44,110 nt of DNA from Klebsiella pneumoniae. Lineage in GTDB: Bacteria; Pseudomonadota; Gammaproteobacteria; Pseudomonadales; Azotimanducaceae. Positions 43,161 through 44,110 of this stretch are shown one piece after another (positions within the stretch are counted from its first letter, which is position 1; every line of letters begins with the position of its first letter). A program made the position numbers and the translations under genes. The notes beneath the pieces were generated by a model that ran no database searches, had not been told where the DNA came from, and saw nothing but the letters and a program-made list of their open reading frames with translations. Location of the stretch: positions 1 through 44,110 of the forward strand of contig CAMAVY010000010.1 in the NCBI GenBank assembly GCA_945861675.1, written 5' to 3'.

Positions 43161-44110
43161 TCAACCGACAGGCCGGTCCCGGATCACCATCAGCCGGACC
43201 TCGGTCATGTCATTGATGGCGAAGCGCACGCCTTCACGCCCGAGCCCCGAATCCTTCACGCCCCCGTAGGGCATGTTGTCCACGCGGTAGGACGGCACAT
43301 CACCGATCACAACGCCACCGACCTCGAGCACGTCCCAGGCGCGCTGAGCCTTGTAGAGGTCGCGGGTGAAAATACCGACCTGCAGCCCGAAGACGCTGTC
43401 ATTGGCCATCTTCAGCGCCTGCTCGAAGTGACTGAACTTGAACAGGTTGGCGACCGGCCCGAAGGCTTCCTTGCAGCTGACCGAAGCCTTGGGATCGACG
43501 TTCTCAAGCAACGTGGCATCGAGCATCGCGCCATCACGGGTTCCACCGCACAGCAGCGTTGCCCCACCCGCGACGGCTTCCTTGATCCAACCTTCCAGAC
43601 GAATGGCTTCCTTCTCGGAAATCATCGGGCCAATAAACGTCTCGCGTTGCTTTGGATCGCCCTTCTTCAACGGTCGCGTGGCCGCCACCAGGCCGTCGCG
43701 CACGGCGTCATACAGCTTCTCGTGAACCAGAATGCGCTGCACGCCAATGCAGCTCTGACCGGACTGATAGAACGCGCCGAAGATGATGCGCTCGACAGCG
43801 TCCTTAACGTCAGCGTCTTCATCAACGATGCAGGCGGCATTGCCGCCGAGCTCGAGTACCACAGGTTTTTTGCCGGCTTTGGCCTTCAACGCCCAACCCA
43901 CATCCGGCGAACCGGTGAACGACAGCAGTTTGAGTCGTTCGTCCGTCGTGAACAGGTCGGCACCGTCACGATGACAAGGCAGCACGGAGAACGCGCCCTT
44001 GGGCAGATCGGTCTCAGCCAGCACTTCACCGATGATCAGTGCGCCGATGGGCGTCAGGCTGGCCGGCTTCAAAACGAACGGGCAGCCCGCAGCGATGGCC
44101 GGCGCGACCT
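43161..44110 (-). CDS. Aldehyde dehydrogenase (5' end outside window)
   Basis: The frame runs off the right edge without a start; the visible part is 315 codons. Codons before the first internal candidate (VAPAIAAGCPFVLKPASL) clearly belong to the family, so the true N-terminus lies beyond 44110. NAD(P) and catalytic motifs are LLSFTGSPDVGW, the general-base Glu in VVLELGGNAACIV and the nucleophile Cys in YQSGQSCIGVQRI, with FGPVANLFKFS and the C-terminal MPYGGVKDSGLGREG. It oxidises an aldehyde to the acid; the substrate cannot be told from this part. It is probably a non-phosphorylating or general aldehyde dehydrogenase. Confidence 0.93.
   Translation of the reverse strand, partial: VAPAIAAGCPFVLKPASLTPIGALIIGEVLAETDLPKGAFSVLPCHRDGADLFTTDERLKLLSFTGSPDVGWALKAKAGKKPVVLELGGNAACIVDEDADVKDAVERIIFGAFYQSGQSCIGVQRILVHEKLYDAVRDGLVAATRPLKKGDPKQRETFIGPMISEKEAIRLEGWIKEAVAGGATLLCGGTRDGAMLDATLLENVDPKASVSCKEAFGPVANLFKFSHFEQALKMANDSVFGLQVGIFTRDLYKAQRAWDVLEVGGVVIGDVPSYRVDNMPYGGVKDSGLGREGVRFAINDMTEVRLMVIRDRPVG

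Noticed and set aside
1-44110. Mobile element, prophage or genomic island
   Set aside because: No integrase, transposase, tRNA-flanked direct repeats or abrupt base-composition shift is visible.

Overview
The window is about 44.1 kb of GC-rich, densely coded chromosomal DNA. It looks like a free-living Gammaproteobacterium, perhaps a Xanthomonadales/Nevskiales/Steroidobacterales relative. That placement is inferred from the mix of lipA, cysK, AlkK-like and FadD3-like ligases, a DUF6279 lipoprotein, a PAS-rich hybrid kinase and the DUF3570/DUF4266 pair; no rRNA or other marker fixes it. I see no tRNA, rRNA, CRISPR array, transposase, integrase or phage gene.

Region 1 (1-19.35 kb) is the most interesting part: two divergent gene sets around a ~0.5 kb control region (13.32-13.85 kb). 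The leftward set is a tightly coupled operon with several 1-4 bp stop/start overlaps. It encodes a beta-propeller-like lipoprotein with two CxxCH haem sites, an SH3b plus beta-barrel protein, a second beta-barrel protein, a TlpA thioredoxin, a DUF4266 lipoprotein, a DUF3570 beta-barrel protein (broken by one apparent 1-bp frameshift), a second thioredoxin-like protein, a small exported protein of unknown function, a TPR/coiled-coil exported protein and a large TPR lipoprotein that runs off the left edge. The rightward set encodes an exported single-haem protein, a LamG lipoprotein with two haem domains, and a twin-arginine exported protein. Every product I can judge is exported. Together they look like an uncharacterised outer-membrane/periplasmic redox or assembly machine with five CxxCH sites, three barrels ending in FF, two thioredoxins and TPR scaffolds. 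An EamA transporter and an ApbE FAD:protein FMN transferase follow immediately; ApbE may belong functionally.

Region 2 (21.4-28.2 kb) is mostly housekeeping: lipoyl synthase, cysteine synthase, beta-carbonic anhydrase, a three-gene ABC-2 exporter and MscL with an unusual C-terminal zinc ribbon. Region 3 (28.2-34.2 kb) holds an AlkK-like acyl-CoA ligase, a GGDEF diguanylate cyclase and a divergent, multi-PAS hybrid histidine kinase with a recognisable sigma70-type promoter. Region 4 (34.2-38.5 kb) holds an MFS exporter and FadD3-like ligase, divergent from an acyl-CoA dehydrogenase. Region 5 (38.6-44.1 kb) holds a PspC-domain protein, a BamE/SmpA-like lipoprotein, a Nudix-GST gene pair, a MOSC protein overlapping an antisense DUF6279 lipoprotein, and a partial aldehyde dehydrogenase.

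Two genes (the hybrid kinase and the PspC gene) have their 3' ends, stop codon included, tandemly repeated into the following intergenic space. Family names are recognised from memory of motifs; no database search was run.
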